NCBI GenBank assembly: GCA_025362155.1
Contig: JANYHX010000005.1
Span: 1-12,992, forward strand
From: Gallionella sp.
GTDB lineage: Bacteria > Pseudomonadota > Gammaproteobacteria > Burkholderiales > Gallionellaceae
Direction: 5' to 3'
Length of the DNA: 12,992 bases
The stretch's first letter is position 1; the number at the start of each line of letters is the position of its first letter. The notes below the pieces were generated by a model. The model had not been told where the DNA came from and made no database searches. It was given only the letters and a program-made list of their open reading frames with translations. Of the stretch, positions 5,306 to 12,992 are shown piece by piece. Made by a program: the position numbers and the translations under genes.

Positions 5306-6385
5306 ATGCATGTAACGCGATCACTGGCTTATGCCTTGTTGGGCCTAATTTTTTTTCTAACGGGTTGTGCGGACAACAATCATTTAGTGATGAATTCTGG
5401 CGAAACAGGCCAGAACATCACGCCCAAGGTGTGGCCTACGCCGCCGGATGAGCCGCGCTATCGCTACGTGGGTGAGTTGATCGGGGAGAGTAATTTTCTT
5501 CCTGATAACTGGGCAAATCGCAGCACTGCATCCAAGTTCCTGGATTGGGTAGTGGGCCTGACTGGTTTTAACTCGGAGCCGATTGTTCTACAACGTCCCC
5601 AGAGCGGTACGGTGGATTCAGAAGGCCGCATTTATGTTACAGATATCGGACGCGGAGCAGTATATGTTTTTGACAAACCAGCCGGAAAGCTGGAGGTGTG
5701 GGAGATGGCGCGCGGGAGTACACGCTTCGCATCTCCCATCGGCATTGCCTTGGGGGCTAAGGAAGAGATACTAGTAGCGGATGCCGAACTTCACAGCGTG
5801 TTTAGGTTGAATAAAAAGGGCGAGCCGGTGGGCGAGTTTGGTCATGACATACTGAAGCGACCCACAGGGCTGGCACGTGATGTAGCTCGGGGTCGAATCT
5901 ATGTTGCTGACACTCACGCGCATGACATTAAAGTATTTGATGACGATGGCAAACTATTAAAAGTAATAGGTCAACGAGGCGAAGGTGATGGCGAATTTAA
6001 TTTCCCCACCCACTTAGCCTTTGCTGCGGACAAGCTCTATGTTACTGATACCCTGAATTCGCGTATTCAAGTATTCGATCCGGATGGGAAAGTGATTGCG
6101 AAATTCGGTAAGCTCGGAATGTATGTGGGTAATTTGGTGCGCCCCAAGGGCGTAGCGGTGGACAGTGGGGGGAATATTTACGTGGTAGAATCTCTTTATG
6201 ATAATTTGTTGGTTTTCGATGCCCAAGGCCATACTTTACTTGGGCTGGGAGGTAGCGGTAAAGGCCTGGGAGAGTTTTATCTCCCATCGGGAGTTTGGAC
6301 GGACAATCATGATCAAATCTATATCGCCGATATGTACAACGGACGGATTACGGTGTTGCAATATTTAGGAGCGCCACAGCAGTGA
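5306..6385 (+). CDS. NHL-repeat six-bladed beta-propeller lipoprotein
   Basis: I place the start at ATG 5306, with GGA seven bases upstream. It gives a proper lipoprotein signal, MHVTR, a hydrophobic core, then FLTGC with Cys21 as the lipidation site. An in-frame GTG at 5279 would add nine residues but has no ribosome-binding site. After a Pro-rich linker the protein has six similar blades, each ending like GRIYVTD..RG.VYVFD: SEGRIYVTDIG, EEILVADAEL, GRIYVADTHA, DKLYVTDTLN, GNIYVVESLY and DQIYIADMYN. This is a closed NHL propeller, a protein- or ligand-binding scaffold without known catalysis. It has no heme motif. The acylated protein probably sits on the periplasmic or outer face of the outer membrane and may dock or assemble the large cytochrome, whose GTG start overlaps its stop by four bases. 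NHL proteins recur beside extracellular multiheme cytochromes in Geobacter-type clusters. Confidence 0.85.
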   Translation: MHVTRSLAYALLGLIFFLTGCADNNHLVMNSGETGQNITPKVWPTPPDEPRYRYVGELIGESNFLPDNWANRSTASKFLDWVVGLTGFNSEPIVLQRPQSGTVDSEGRIYVTDIGRGAVYVFDKPAGKLEVWEMARGSTRFASPIGIALGAKEEILVADAELHSVFRLNKKGEPVGEFGHDILKRPTGLARDVARGRIYVADTHAHDIKVFDDDGKLLKVIGQRGEGDGEFNFPTHLAFAADKLYVTDTLNSRIQVFDPDGKVIAKFGKLGMYVGNLVRPKGVAVDSGGNIYVVESLYDNLLVFDAQGHTLLGLGGSGKGLGEFYLPSGVWTDNHDQIYIADMYNGRITVLQYLGAPQQ

Positions 6386-9156
6386 ATACTCATTTGCTAA
6401 TTAAAATATGGCATCGTTTACCATTCATGGGGTCTGTAAAAGTCCCCGAAGTGATCGTATTTTTGGCCTTTGCCGTATTATTTGGATACAGCAGTATCAC
6501 GCCTGCCATCATCCTGTCGAATGTAAGCGGTACTAAACACAATCTTTCTGCAAGCGGTAGTGGCACTGTCAAAGCAACGAGCGAAACACAAATCTGTGTG
6601 TTCTGCCATACCCCGCACGGTGGCGATCAGAGTGCTGGCGCACCATTATGGAATCATGCATTGTCAAACGCTACCTACACACCCTACTCGTCCCTCTCCA
6701 TGGATGCAAACCCCCTTCCCGGGCCACCTGGAGCCAGCTCAAAGGTATGTCTGTCCTGCCATGACGGTACTCTGGCGGTTGGAACGGTCGGCGTATTGGA
6801 GGGTAAAAGCCCTGTCAATATTGCCATGAGTGGCACAGGCATCAGTGGTGTTATGGCGGCCGGTGCGGGTGAAGCCACCGGCTACACGCGTAATCTAGGT
6901 ATAGACCTCTCCAATGACCACCCCATTTCATTCAATTATGATGCGACGCTTGGTGGTGCCACCGGCAGCGATGGCGAATTGCGCGCTCCCCCTGTTACCG
7001 ATGGTAGCGGCACCATCGTCGTAGGCAATCGTACCGCCAGCGTGAAGCCGAACTTCCCTTTGGAAAATAATCAAGTGCAGTGCATTACTTGCCACGATCC
7101 ACATATTATGGATACGGTCTCCACCAACCCCCCCCTTAAGTTTTTACGCGGCAACCGCCTTCAGCAAGTGACGCCATTGGGGGGGCTATATGTTCCCTCC
7201 AGTGACATTACCTGCGTGGCCTGCCATGATAAGGCGGGCACAGTATGGTCGAACTCGGCCCACGCAAACAATTTGGTGGCCGATGAAACCTATCTTGACA
7301 CCGCCGCTACCACAAATGAATTTCCTCTCGGTATTGCGGTATGGCAGGCATCCTGCGTGGGCTGCCACGACACCCACACTGTACAGGGATCGCGGCGACT
7401 GCTGCGTGAAGGAACTGATAGCCTTGCCAGTCCCAAGAGCGGGGGTAACCCTGCGATTGAACAGAGCTGCTACCAATGCCATAGTGCCAATGGCACGACC
7501 GTCCTGAGCCAAATTTCCCCGACTAACACCGTCCCGGATATCAAAAGCGATTTTGCCTTAACCATCCGTATGCCGATCACTGCCCAGCCCGAGAAGCATA
7601 ATATCGGCGGCAGTTTTAATGACAGTACAGGTGCAGGTACAGGTGGTATTGCCAGCGGCACATCAGGTCGTTGTAACACTGCAGGAGATCAATGCGGCAA
7701 GGACTTCATGGAATCTGAAGCGTTATTGGGCAAAGCAAGTGCGGGTGGCATAAGTACAAATCGCCATGCTGAGTGCACAGATTGTCATAACCCACATCGT
7801 GCCACTAAAAACCGTTTGTTCAATACCAACGCGGCAACTCCCGACGCTGCGGGCACCCATACACACAATCTGACTAGTACCGACACCCTTGCTCACAGCA
7901 ATCTTGCTTCTGGTTCGCTACGCGGCACTATGGGCGTGGAACCGGTATACACTGCCGCCAATTTTGGTCTCAACCCTTCCAGCTTTACGGTAAAACGGGG
8001 GGATGGAGGTACTGGTGCCTCCACTGCAACTACAAGCGTCTATATAACGCGTGAATATCAGACCTGTCTAAAGTGTCATTCCAATTACGCCTATGACACT
8101 CCCGAGGCATTGGGCTATAGCGGCGGCACACTTACCAGTACTAACGGATTTAATACTTATCTAAACACTGCCATGGAATTTCAGGCGCCCGTCCTACATC
8201 AGGGTGCCCCTCTCAACACCAGCGATTCCGGCGCTCTCTCGCCTACTTACTCGGCTAATAATTATCGTTCCTGGCATCCGGTGATGGATATCACCGGACG
8301 AACAATTATCGCCCGTGGCAATGCCAGCCCGAACTTGTGGCGTAGCCCATGGAATGGTTCAGATACTGATGGTGCAGCCGCTATCCTGCGGGTTACTGGC
8401 GGCGCAGTCGGCAATCAGACCATGTATTGCAGTGATTGCCACGGGACAGTTAATAACATTGCCAATGGCGTAGTACCGGATGGGAATGGTGCGGCACCAA
8501 TGTGGACCGAGGACGGTAACTCGTGGGGGCCACATGGCAGCACGGCGAATTTTCTGCTAAAAGGCCCATCGAATACGCTCACTGCCACCACCACTACATC
8601 GGACACATTATGTTTCCGCTGCCACGATGCCACTCAATATGCGGATGCCAGTGGCGCCCCCGTCAGCGCATTGAACAGCGGTTTTGGCGGCACCGGCCTT
8701 GATCTTGCCTATGGAAAACCCATCAACAACCTGCATCAGAGACACGCTTATTACACCACGCAAGGAGGGGTTATTCATGCAACCACCTCAGCATGGCCTG
8801 CGACAGCAAATGGAACATATCGATGCACCATGTGCCACACCGGCACATCTCACGGCTGGAAGAACAAGGCATTTTTAGTCAACCTTCAGGACTTGGGTCC
8901 AGAGCTCAACAAGTCTCCCAATACCACCAGCGGTGGTGGTGCTCTGGGCGGCGAAATTTCGCCTGGCCCAGTCACCTTGCTAGTTGGAGCTAATGTACCC
9001 ATAGGTACCCAAGTTCCCAGTACCATGGCGCCCGTTCCTACGGGTTACACCAACGGTCCGTATTATCAAGGGGCGCTGCTGCAAATAGCCCCCACGGGCT
9101 TTAAGGCGAGCGGTGCTTGGACAAAAGCGGACTGCACGACTTCTGGATGTCATTAA
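6382..9156 (+). CDS. Large multiheme c-type cytochrome, 11 CxxCH plus C-terminal CX4CH
   Basis: 924 residues. GTG 6382 overlaps the previous TGA (GTGA), with AGGAG ten bases upstream. Residues about 20-42 are a hydrophobic signal sequence. Heme motifs: CVFCH 72, CLSCH 123, CITCH 234, CVACH 278, CVGCH 325, CYQCH 363, CTDCH 465, CLKCH 562, CSDCH 683, CFRCH 744, CTMCH 815, and the last seven residues CTTSGCH (918-924), a CX4CH motif. The CHTPHGG...PLWN...YSS...CLSCHDGT pattern at 74-130 is typical of cytochrome c3/doubled-CXXCH proteins. I count 20 further histidines, enough for bis-His ligation of all 12 hemes. About 77 residues per heme, with Gly/Ser/Thr/Asn-rich linkers, suggests an extracellular conductor rather than a compact periplasmic carrier. 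There is no lipobox. It probably exchanges electrons with minerals, cells or a filament; direction cannot be told from sequence. Confidence 0.9.
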   Translation: MNTHLLIKIWHRLPFMGSVKVPEVIVFLAFAVLFGYSSITPAIILSNVSGTKHNLSASGSGTVKATSETQICVFCHTPHGGDQSAGAPLWNHALSNATYTPYSSLSMDANPLPGPPGASSKVCLSCHDGTLAVGTVGVLEGKSPVNIAMSGTGISGVMAAGAGEATGYTRNLGIDLSNDHPISFNYDATLGGATGSDGELRAPPVTDGSGTIVVGNRTASVKPNFPLENNQVQCITCHDPHIMDTVSTNPPLKFLRGNRLQQVTPLGGLYVPSSDITCVACHDKAGTVWSNSAHANNLVADETYLDTAATTNEFPLGIAVWQASCVGCHDTHTVQGSRRLLREGTDSLASPKSGGNPAIEQSCYQCHSANGTTVLSQISPTNTVPDIKSDFALTIRMPITAQPEKHNIGGSFNDSTGAGTGGIASGTSGRCNTAGDQCGKDFMESEALLGKASAGGISTNRHAECTDCHNPHRATKNRLFNTNAATPDAAGTHTHNLTSTDTLAHSNLASGSLRGTMGVEPVYTAANFGLNPSSFTVKRGDGGTGASTATTSVYITREYQTCLKCHSNYAYDTPEALGYSGGTLTSTNGFNTYLNTAMEFQAPVLHQGAPLNTSDSGALSPTYSANNYRSWHPVMDITGRTIIARGNASPNLWRSPWNGSDTDGAAAILRVTGGAVGNQTMYCSDCHGTVNNIANGVVPDGNGAAPMWTEDGNSWGPHGSTANFLLKGPSNTLTATTTTSDTLCFRCHDATQYADASGAPVSALNSGFGGTGLDLAYGKPINNLHQRHAYYTTQGGVIHATTSAWPATANGTYRCTMCHTGTSHGWKNKAFLVNLQDLGPELNKSPNTTSGGGALGGEISPGPVTLLVGANVPIGTQVPSTMAPVPTGYTNGPYYQGALLQIAPTGFKASGAWTKADCTTSGCH

Positions 9157-9203
9157 CGGATTTGACGAGCATTTGCTTGCGTGTCTGAGCGGAAGCGCGT
9201 CAC

Positions 9204-9506
9204 ATGAATTGTCTCACTGAAAACTATTCGGCGAAATTCGTTATCCCTATCCCTGCCGGTGGATTGTGGCTTTGCTACATATTATGCTGTGCTGATGACA
9301 CCCTCTATACGGGCATAACCAACGATCTAAAAAAACGCCTCGAAGCCCATAACGCCGGTACAGCGGCAAAATATACAAGAGGGCGCAGGCCCGTTGAACT
9401 GGTGTTTGTGGAAAATTGCACCGATAAATCGGCTGCGCTGAAGCGCGAAATGAAAATCAAAAGTTTGGCACGGGCACAGAAACTGGCCTTGCTCGAAAGG
9501 GCTTAA
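9204..9506 (+). CDS. GIY-YIG nuclease-like protein, YhbQ/UPF0213 family
   Basis: 100 residues matching the single-domain GIY-YIG family (YhbQ/SLX1-like). CYILCCADDTLYTGITNDL (about 24-42) is the core strand pair and following helix. R45, H49-N50, the KYTRGRRPVEL segment (56-66) and E82 in ALKREMKIK are the conserved arginine, histidine and metal-binding glutamate positions. These proteins are thought to act on DNA; the cellular role of this family is not firmly known. ATG 9204 has CGGAAG nine bases upstream. Residues 1-21 lie outside the domain, and an in-frame TTG at 9264 would give the usual family N-terminus, so the true start may be later. It lies 47 bases after the cytochrome gene but is functionally unrelated to it, and no terminator is visible between them. 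Confidence 0.85.
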   Translation: MNCLTENYSAKFVIPIPAGGLWLCYILCCADDTLYTGITNDLKKRLEAHNAGTAAKYTRGRRPVELVFVENCTDKSAALKREMKIKSLARAQKLALLERA

Positions 9507-9547
9507 TTCAATCTCTCCAATACACGCTTTATCTTTCTTTTAAAAAA

Positions 9548-9575
9548 TTGTCATAACACACCCAAGCAGTATTAC
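9548..9575 (+). promoter_or_regulatory. Candidate promoter of the glyQS operon
   Basis: TTGTCA (9548-9553, five of six matches to -35) and TATTAC (9570-9575, four of six to -10) are 16 bases apart, preceded by an A/T-rich run (9527-9547) that could act as an UP element. Transcription near 9582 would give a leader of about 60 bases that begins at a small CAGCG-CTGA-CGCTG hairpin (9579-9592). Consensus match only. Confidence 0.35.
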
Positions 9576-9644
9576 TTACAGCGCTGACGCTGGTGAAGCG
9601 AAACAAAGTAAAATGCGCACCTTTGCAATTGCATAAACCACCGG

Positions 9645-10571
9645 ATGCTTACCTTCCAGCAAATCATTCTGACGCTACAAAATTATTGGGACAAGCAAGG
9701 CTGCGCCCTGCTGCAACCCTATGACATGGAAGTCGGCGCAGGCACCTCCCACACCGCAACCTTTCTGCGTGCCCTCGGCCCGGAACCGTGGAAAGCGGCT
9801 TACGTCCAGCCCTCGCGCCGCCCCAAAGATGGCCGTTACGGTGAAAATCCAAATCGCTTGCAGCATTACTACCAGTTTCAGGTGGTGCTGAAACCCGCGC
9901 CTGCCGATATTCTGGAGTTGTACCTCGGCTCACTGAAGGAACTCGGCTTTGATCTGAAAAAAAATGATGTGCGTTTCGTCGAGGACGATTGGGAAAACCC
10001 CACGCTGGGCGCGTGGGGTTTGGGCTGGGAAGTATGGCTGAACGGCATGGAAGTGACGCAGTTTACTTATTTTCAACAGGTCGGCGGCATCGACTGCAAG
10101 CCGATCACCGGCGAAATCACCTATGGACTTGAACGGCTGGCAATGTATCTGCAAGGCGTGGAAAATGTGTTCGATCTGACCTGGACGCCGGGCGTGACTT
10201 ATCGCGATGTTTACCATCAGAATGAAGTCGAGCAATCGGCCTATAATTTTGAACATAGCGATGTAGAGTTTCTGCTGGGCGCATTCGGCAGCTACGAGAA
10301 ACAAGCCAAATACCTCATGGAACAACAGCTGGCACTGCCTGCGTATGAGCAGGTGCTGAAAGCCGCGCACAGTTTTAATTTACTGGATGCGCGTGGCGCG
10401 ATTTCGGTCACCGAACGCGCGGCTTACATCGGGCGTATTCGCAACCTGGCGCGCAGTGTCGCCAAGAGCTACAAGGAAAGCCGCAGACGGCTCGATCCAC
10501 CGTTCCCGATGGCACCGCGTGAGTGGGCTGACGAAGTGGTGGCGCAAATGGACAAGGAAGTTGCGCAATGA
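9645..10571 (+). CDS. glyQ: Glycyl-tRNA synthetase alpha subunit
   Basis: 308 residues, close to the roughly 300 of the bacterial family. It carries the catalytic core of the alpha2beta2 class II enzyme that activates glycine with ATP and charges tRNA-Gly in the cytoplasm. It begins [15 protein letters not shown], the typical family start. It contains [20 protein letters not shown], the [19 protein letters not shown] and HYYQFQV region around class II motif 2, and the motif 3 segment [20 protein letters not shown] followed by [13 protein letters not shown] 9645 is kept because the product aligns end to end with the family, although only a GG precedes it and no good ribosome-binding site is visible. 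The stop overlaps the glyS start by four bases (ATGA), so the two subunits are translationally coupled. Confidence 0.98.
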   Translation: MLTFQQIILTLQNYWDKQGCALLQPYDMEVGAGTSHTATFLRALGPEPWKAAYVQPSRRPKDGRYGENPNRLQHYYQFQVVLKPAPADILELYLGSLKELGFDLKKNDVRFVEDDWENPTLGAWGLGWEVWLNGMEVTQFTYFQQVGGIDCKPITGEITYGLERLAMYLQGVENVFDLTWTPGVTYRDVYHQNEVEQSAYNFEHSDVEFLLGAFGSYEKQAKYLMEQQLALPAYEQVLKAAHSFNLLDARGAISVTERAAYIGRIRNLARSVAKSYKESRRRLDPPFPMAPREWADEVVAQMDKEVAQ

Positions 10572-12730
10572 GTTCGACCAAGAGCTTGCTCGTCGAATTG
10601 CTCGTTGAAGAACTACCACCCAAGTCATTGAAGAAGCTGGGCGAGAGTTTTGGTGGCGTCCTTTTTTCCGAGCTTCAGAAAGCAAATGGATTAGATGATG
10701 GCGCTACGATAACTACATTTGCTTCACCAAGACGACTAGCCGCCCACATTACAAAAGTGTTGCCTGTTGCCGCAGCCCTGCCGGTAAAAGCGCGCTTAAT
10801 GCCTGTTTCTGTGGCGCTTGATGCAGAGGGCATGCCTACCGTTGCATTGATTAAAAAGCTCGAATACCTTGGGCTTGAATACCTGCTGAAGGCCGGCAAG
10901 TCGGTTTGGGATGAGAGAATCTCTCGGGAAGGAGAAGGGAAAAATGAAAGCTTGTTTCATACGGATGTGGCTGCTGGAATGCATCTACAGGAGAGCCTAC
11001 AAATTGCGCTAAATCAAGCACTCGTAAAGCTGCCGATTAGTAAGGTGATGACCTATCAACTCGCTGATGGCTGGAGCAGTGTGAATTTCGTGCGACCCGC
11101 GCACCGGCTGGTTGCGTTGCATGGTGAGGATATTGTTCCAGTGAATGCCTTGGGTCTTGTGGCAAGCAATGCCACAGAGGGTCACCGCTTCATGTCGTCA
11201 GGAATTATCCGCATAAAAGAAGCTGACTCTTACGCGGAGCAATTACTGAACGAAGGTAAAGTTATCGCCAGTTTCCCCGAGCGCCGAGCATCCATTGAGA
11301 AGCAATTGGAATCACTTAGAGTAAGCAAAGAAAGCAATGAGGTCATCCGGCCCGAGGCGCTGTTGGACGAAGTAACCGCATTGGTGGAATGGCCGAAGGT
11401 TTATGAGTGCCATTTTGACTATGAATTTTTGAGTGTGCCGCCGGAGTGTCTGATTTTGACTATGCAGACCAACCAAAAATACTTCCCATGCACTCTGAGT
11501 GGTGCATTGCGTAATCGTTTTCTGGTTGTTTCAAACATTGAAACAAATGAACCTTCTTCTATTATTGGCGGCAACGAGCGTGTCGTGCGCCCGCGTCTGG
11601 CAGATGCCAAATTCTTTTTCGAGCAAGATCTCAAAAAGTCCTTAGCATCACGCGTCAATGGTTTAAGTAAAGTGGTTTATCACAACAAGCTTGGCTCGCA
11701 AGGCGAACGAGTAGAACGGGTGCGTGCTATCGCTAAAGCAATTGGCCAGCAATTGGGTGGCGACATGTTGGCGGCACAGGCCGATCAAGCTGCAATGTTA
11801 GCCAAAGCTGATTTGCTCACCGACATGGTGGGCGAATTTCCCGAACTACAAGGCATTATGGGACGTTACTACGCCTTGCATGAAGGCTTGAGTAAAGACA
11901 TCGCGCTTGCGATTGAAGACCATTACAAGCCACGCTTCGCCGGTGACGAGTTGCCGCGCAACCAAGTTGGTATTTGCGTGGCACTCGCAGACAAGCTGGA
12001 AACGCTGGTAGGGATGTTTGGTATCGGACAAATACCGACGGGAGATAAAGACCCATTCGCGTTGCGGCGGCATGCCGTGGGGGTGATTCGGATACTCATC
12101 GAAAAGAATCTAAATATTCATTTGATAAAAATACTCAATATAGCTATAGAAATTCCATGGCCACCCAGTGTATGGAGCAATCTTGCTCCTACCCGCCTTA
12201 AAACGGTAGCCGTGCCATTGGAGGAGTTTATCTACGAAAGGCTCTCTGGATTGCTTCGAGAGCAAGGCTACAGCGCGCAAGAAATTGATGCAGTTCTTTC
12301 ACTACAACCCCCGCAACTCCTCAGCGATATACCCAAACGCCTTGCCGCCGTGCGTGCCTTTGTTGCGCTACCTGAAGCTGCTGCACTGGCTGCTGCCAAT
12401 AAACGGGTGGGCAACATTCTCAAGAAGGATGGACAAGCTCAGCGCAAACGGATCGAATTTGATGCCGCTTTACTAAAAGAACCCGCCGAACAGGTTTTGC
12501 ATGAAGCGTTGAGCCAAATCGGACCCAAGGCGGATGCAGCGTTCAACGCAGGCGACTACACCGCTTCTTTACAAGCTTTGGCGGCATTGAGAGAACCAGT
12601 GGACGCATTTTTTGACAATGTGATGGTGAATGCCGAAGATATGGCGTTGCGCGCCAATCGTCTGGCGTTGTTGTCACAACTGCACCAGGCGATGAATCGC
12701 GTCGCAGATATTTCCAAATTGGCAACTTGA
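10568..12730 (+). CDS. glyS: Glycyl-tRNA synthetase beta subunit
   Basis: 720 residues, slightly longer than the roughly 690 of E. coli GlyS. The beta subunit binds tRNA-Gly and is required with GlyQ for aminoacylation. The N-terminus [13 protein letters not shown] is a family hallmark. [20 protein letters not shown] and the following [12 protein letters not shown] mark the N-terminal tRNA-binding part. [11 protein letters not shown], the [20 protein letters not shown] block, [19 protein letters not shown] and [19 protein letters not shown] are conserved blocks of the middle HD-like region. The last roughly 110 residues form the helical DALR-like anticodon-binding end. It overlaps glyQ by four bases and is followed one base later by gmhB, so all three are probably cotranscribed. 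No frameshift or truncation is seen. Confidence 0.98.
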   Translation: MSSTKSLLVELLVEELPPKSLKKLGESFGGVLFSELQKANGLDDGATITTFASPRRLAAHITKVLPVAAALPVKARLMPVSVALDAEGMPTVALIKKLEYLGLEYLLKAGKSVWDERISREGEGKNESLFHTDVAAGMHLQESLQIALNQALVKLPISKVMTYQLADGWSSVNFVRPAHRLVALHGEDIVPVNALGLVASNATEGHRFMSSGIIRIKEADSYAEQLLNEGKVIASFPERRASIEKQLESLRVSKESNEVIRPEALLDEVTALVEWPKVYECHFDYEFLSVPPECLILTMQTNQKYFPCTLSGALRNRFLVVSNIETNEPSSIIGGNERVVRPRLADAKFFFEQDLKKSLASRVNGLSKVVYHNKLGSQGERVERVRAIAKAIGQQLGGDMLAAQADQAAMLAKADLLTDMVGEFPELQGIMGRYYALHEGLSKDIALAIEDHYKPRFAGDELPRNQVGICVALADKLETLVGMFGIGQIPTGDKDPFALRRHAVGVIRILIEKNLNIHLIKILNIAIEIPWPPSVWSNLAPTRLKTVAVPLEEFIYERLSGLLREQGYSAQEIDAVLSLQPPQLLSDIPKRLAAVRAFVALPEAAALAAANKRVGNILKKDGQAQRKRIEFDAALLKEPAEQVLHEALSQIGPKADAAFNAGDYTASLQALAALREPVDAFFDNVMVNAEDMALRANRLALLSQLHQAMNRVADISKLAT

Positions 12731-12731
12731 T

Positions 12732-12992
12732 ATGAAACTCATTATTCTCGATCGTGACGGCGTAATCAATTTTGACTCCGATCAATTCATCAAAAATCCG
12801 CAAGAGTGGAAACCGATCCCCGGCAGTCTGGAAGCAATCGCGCGCTTGAATCAGGCCGATTATCGCGTGGTGGTGGCGACCAATCAATCGGGCATCGGGC
12901 GCGGGCTGTTCGATATGCCGACGCTGAATGCAATACACGATAAAATGCACAAAGCCTGTGCTTTGGTCGGCGCGCGCATTGATGCGGTATTT
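12732..12992 (+). CDS. gmhB: D-glycero-D-manno-heptose-1,7-bisphosphate 7-phosphatase (partial, N-terminal 87 residues)
   Basis: The gene starts at ATG 12732, one base after the glyS stop, and runs off the window. MKLIILDRDGVINFDS is HAD motif I, with the nucleophile Asp8 and the acid/base Asp10 of DxDG. VVVATNQSGIGRG (about 52-64) is motif II with its Thr/Ser, followed by the N-terminal cap region typical of HAD-IIIA histidinol-phosphatase/GmhB enzymes. GmhB removes the 7-phosphate during ADP-heptose synthesis for the LPS inner core in the cytoplasm. The glyQ-glyS-gmhB order is common in betaproteobacteria. Motifs III and IV and the zinc-binding cysteines are beyond the end, so histidinol phosphatase cannot be strictly excluded, but the context favours gmhB. 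Confidence 0.88.
   Translation, partial: MKLIILDRDGVINFDSDQFIKNPQEWKPIPGSLEAIARLNQADYRVVVATNQSGIGRGLFDMPTLNAIHDKMHKACALVGARIDAVF

Noticed and set aside
7190..7507. 105-codon alternative frame within the large cytochrome
   Set aside because: It is an out-of-frame shadow of a reading frame carrying eleven CxxCH motifs; no independent start signal or motif.
7672..7701. Extra cysteine pair in the large cytochrome (RCNTAGDQCGKD) as a further heme site
   Set aside because: The second cysteine is followed by Gly, not His, and the spacing is six residues, so it is not a c-type heme motif; a disulfide is likelier.
9930..10370. 146-codon open frame on the minus strand
   Set aside because: It is wholly antisense to glyQ, whose product matches the family along its full length; the reverse translation shows no domain or signal.
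12543..12950. 135-codon open frame on the minus strand
   Set aside because: It lies antisense across the end of glyS and the start of gmhB, both clear family members, so it is a shadow frame.
1..12992. CRISPR array, insertion sequence, tRNA or rRNA
   Set aside because: Reading through showed no regularly spaced repeats, no transposase-like frame or terminal inverted repeats, and no cloverleaf or rRNA-like stretch.

Overview
The window looks like chromosomal DNA of a Gram-negative betaproteobacterium. Evidence is the two-subunit glycyl-tRNA synthetase (glyQ-glyS) followed directly by gmhB of LPS heptose synthesis, several signal peptides, a lipoprotein and an outer-membrane beta-barrel. The set of c-type cytochromes suggests a respiratory metal-cycling organism, perhaps a Gallionellaceae/Nitrosomonadales-type iron oxidiser. 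That placement is inference from gene content; no database was searched. All recognised genes lie on the + strand.

Layout. 1-254 is the C-terminal ATPase end of a sensor histidine kinase. 255-585 is a regulatory gap with a good sigma70-type promoter (416-444) overlaid by two dyad-symmetric sites. 586-9156 is the heart of the window, an electron-transfer locus. In order it encodes a secreted parvulin prolyl isomerase, a 623-residue cysteine-free outer-membrane beta-barrel, two tandem triheme c7-type cytochromes, a six-bladed NHL beta-propeller lipoprotein, and a 924-residue multiheme cytochrome. The large cytochrome has 11 CxxCH motifs plus a CX4CH that forms its extreme C-terminus. The locus therefore encodes up to 18 hemes. 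9204-9506 is a small GIY-YIG (YhbQ/UPF0213-like) protein. 9645-12730 is glyQS. 12732 to the end is the start of gmhB.

How the genes could work together (inference). The two small cytochromes would carry electrons in the periplasm. The barrel would give passage through the outer membrane for electrons or for the large cytochrome. The large, histidine-rich, sparsely hemed cytochrome would be the surface or extracellular conductor. The prolyl isomerase and the NHL lipoprotein look like dedicated folding, assembly or docking factors. The combination of parvulin, barrel, triheme c7, NHL and large MHC resembles gene neighbourhoods known around porin-cytochrome conduits and extracellular cytochrome filaments in Geobacter and iron oxidisers.

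Each of the three non-coding gaps inside the locus (1678-2180, 4053-4189, 5168-5305) carries at least one clear RNA hairpin. The 1678-2180 gap also has an extended -10 promoter candidate, so the locus may be several transcription or processing units rather than one simple operon. No tRNA, rRNA, CRISPR or insertion sequence was seen.
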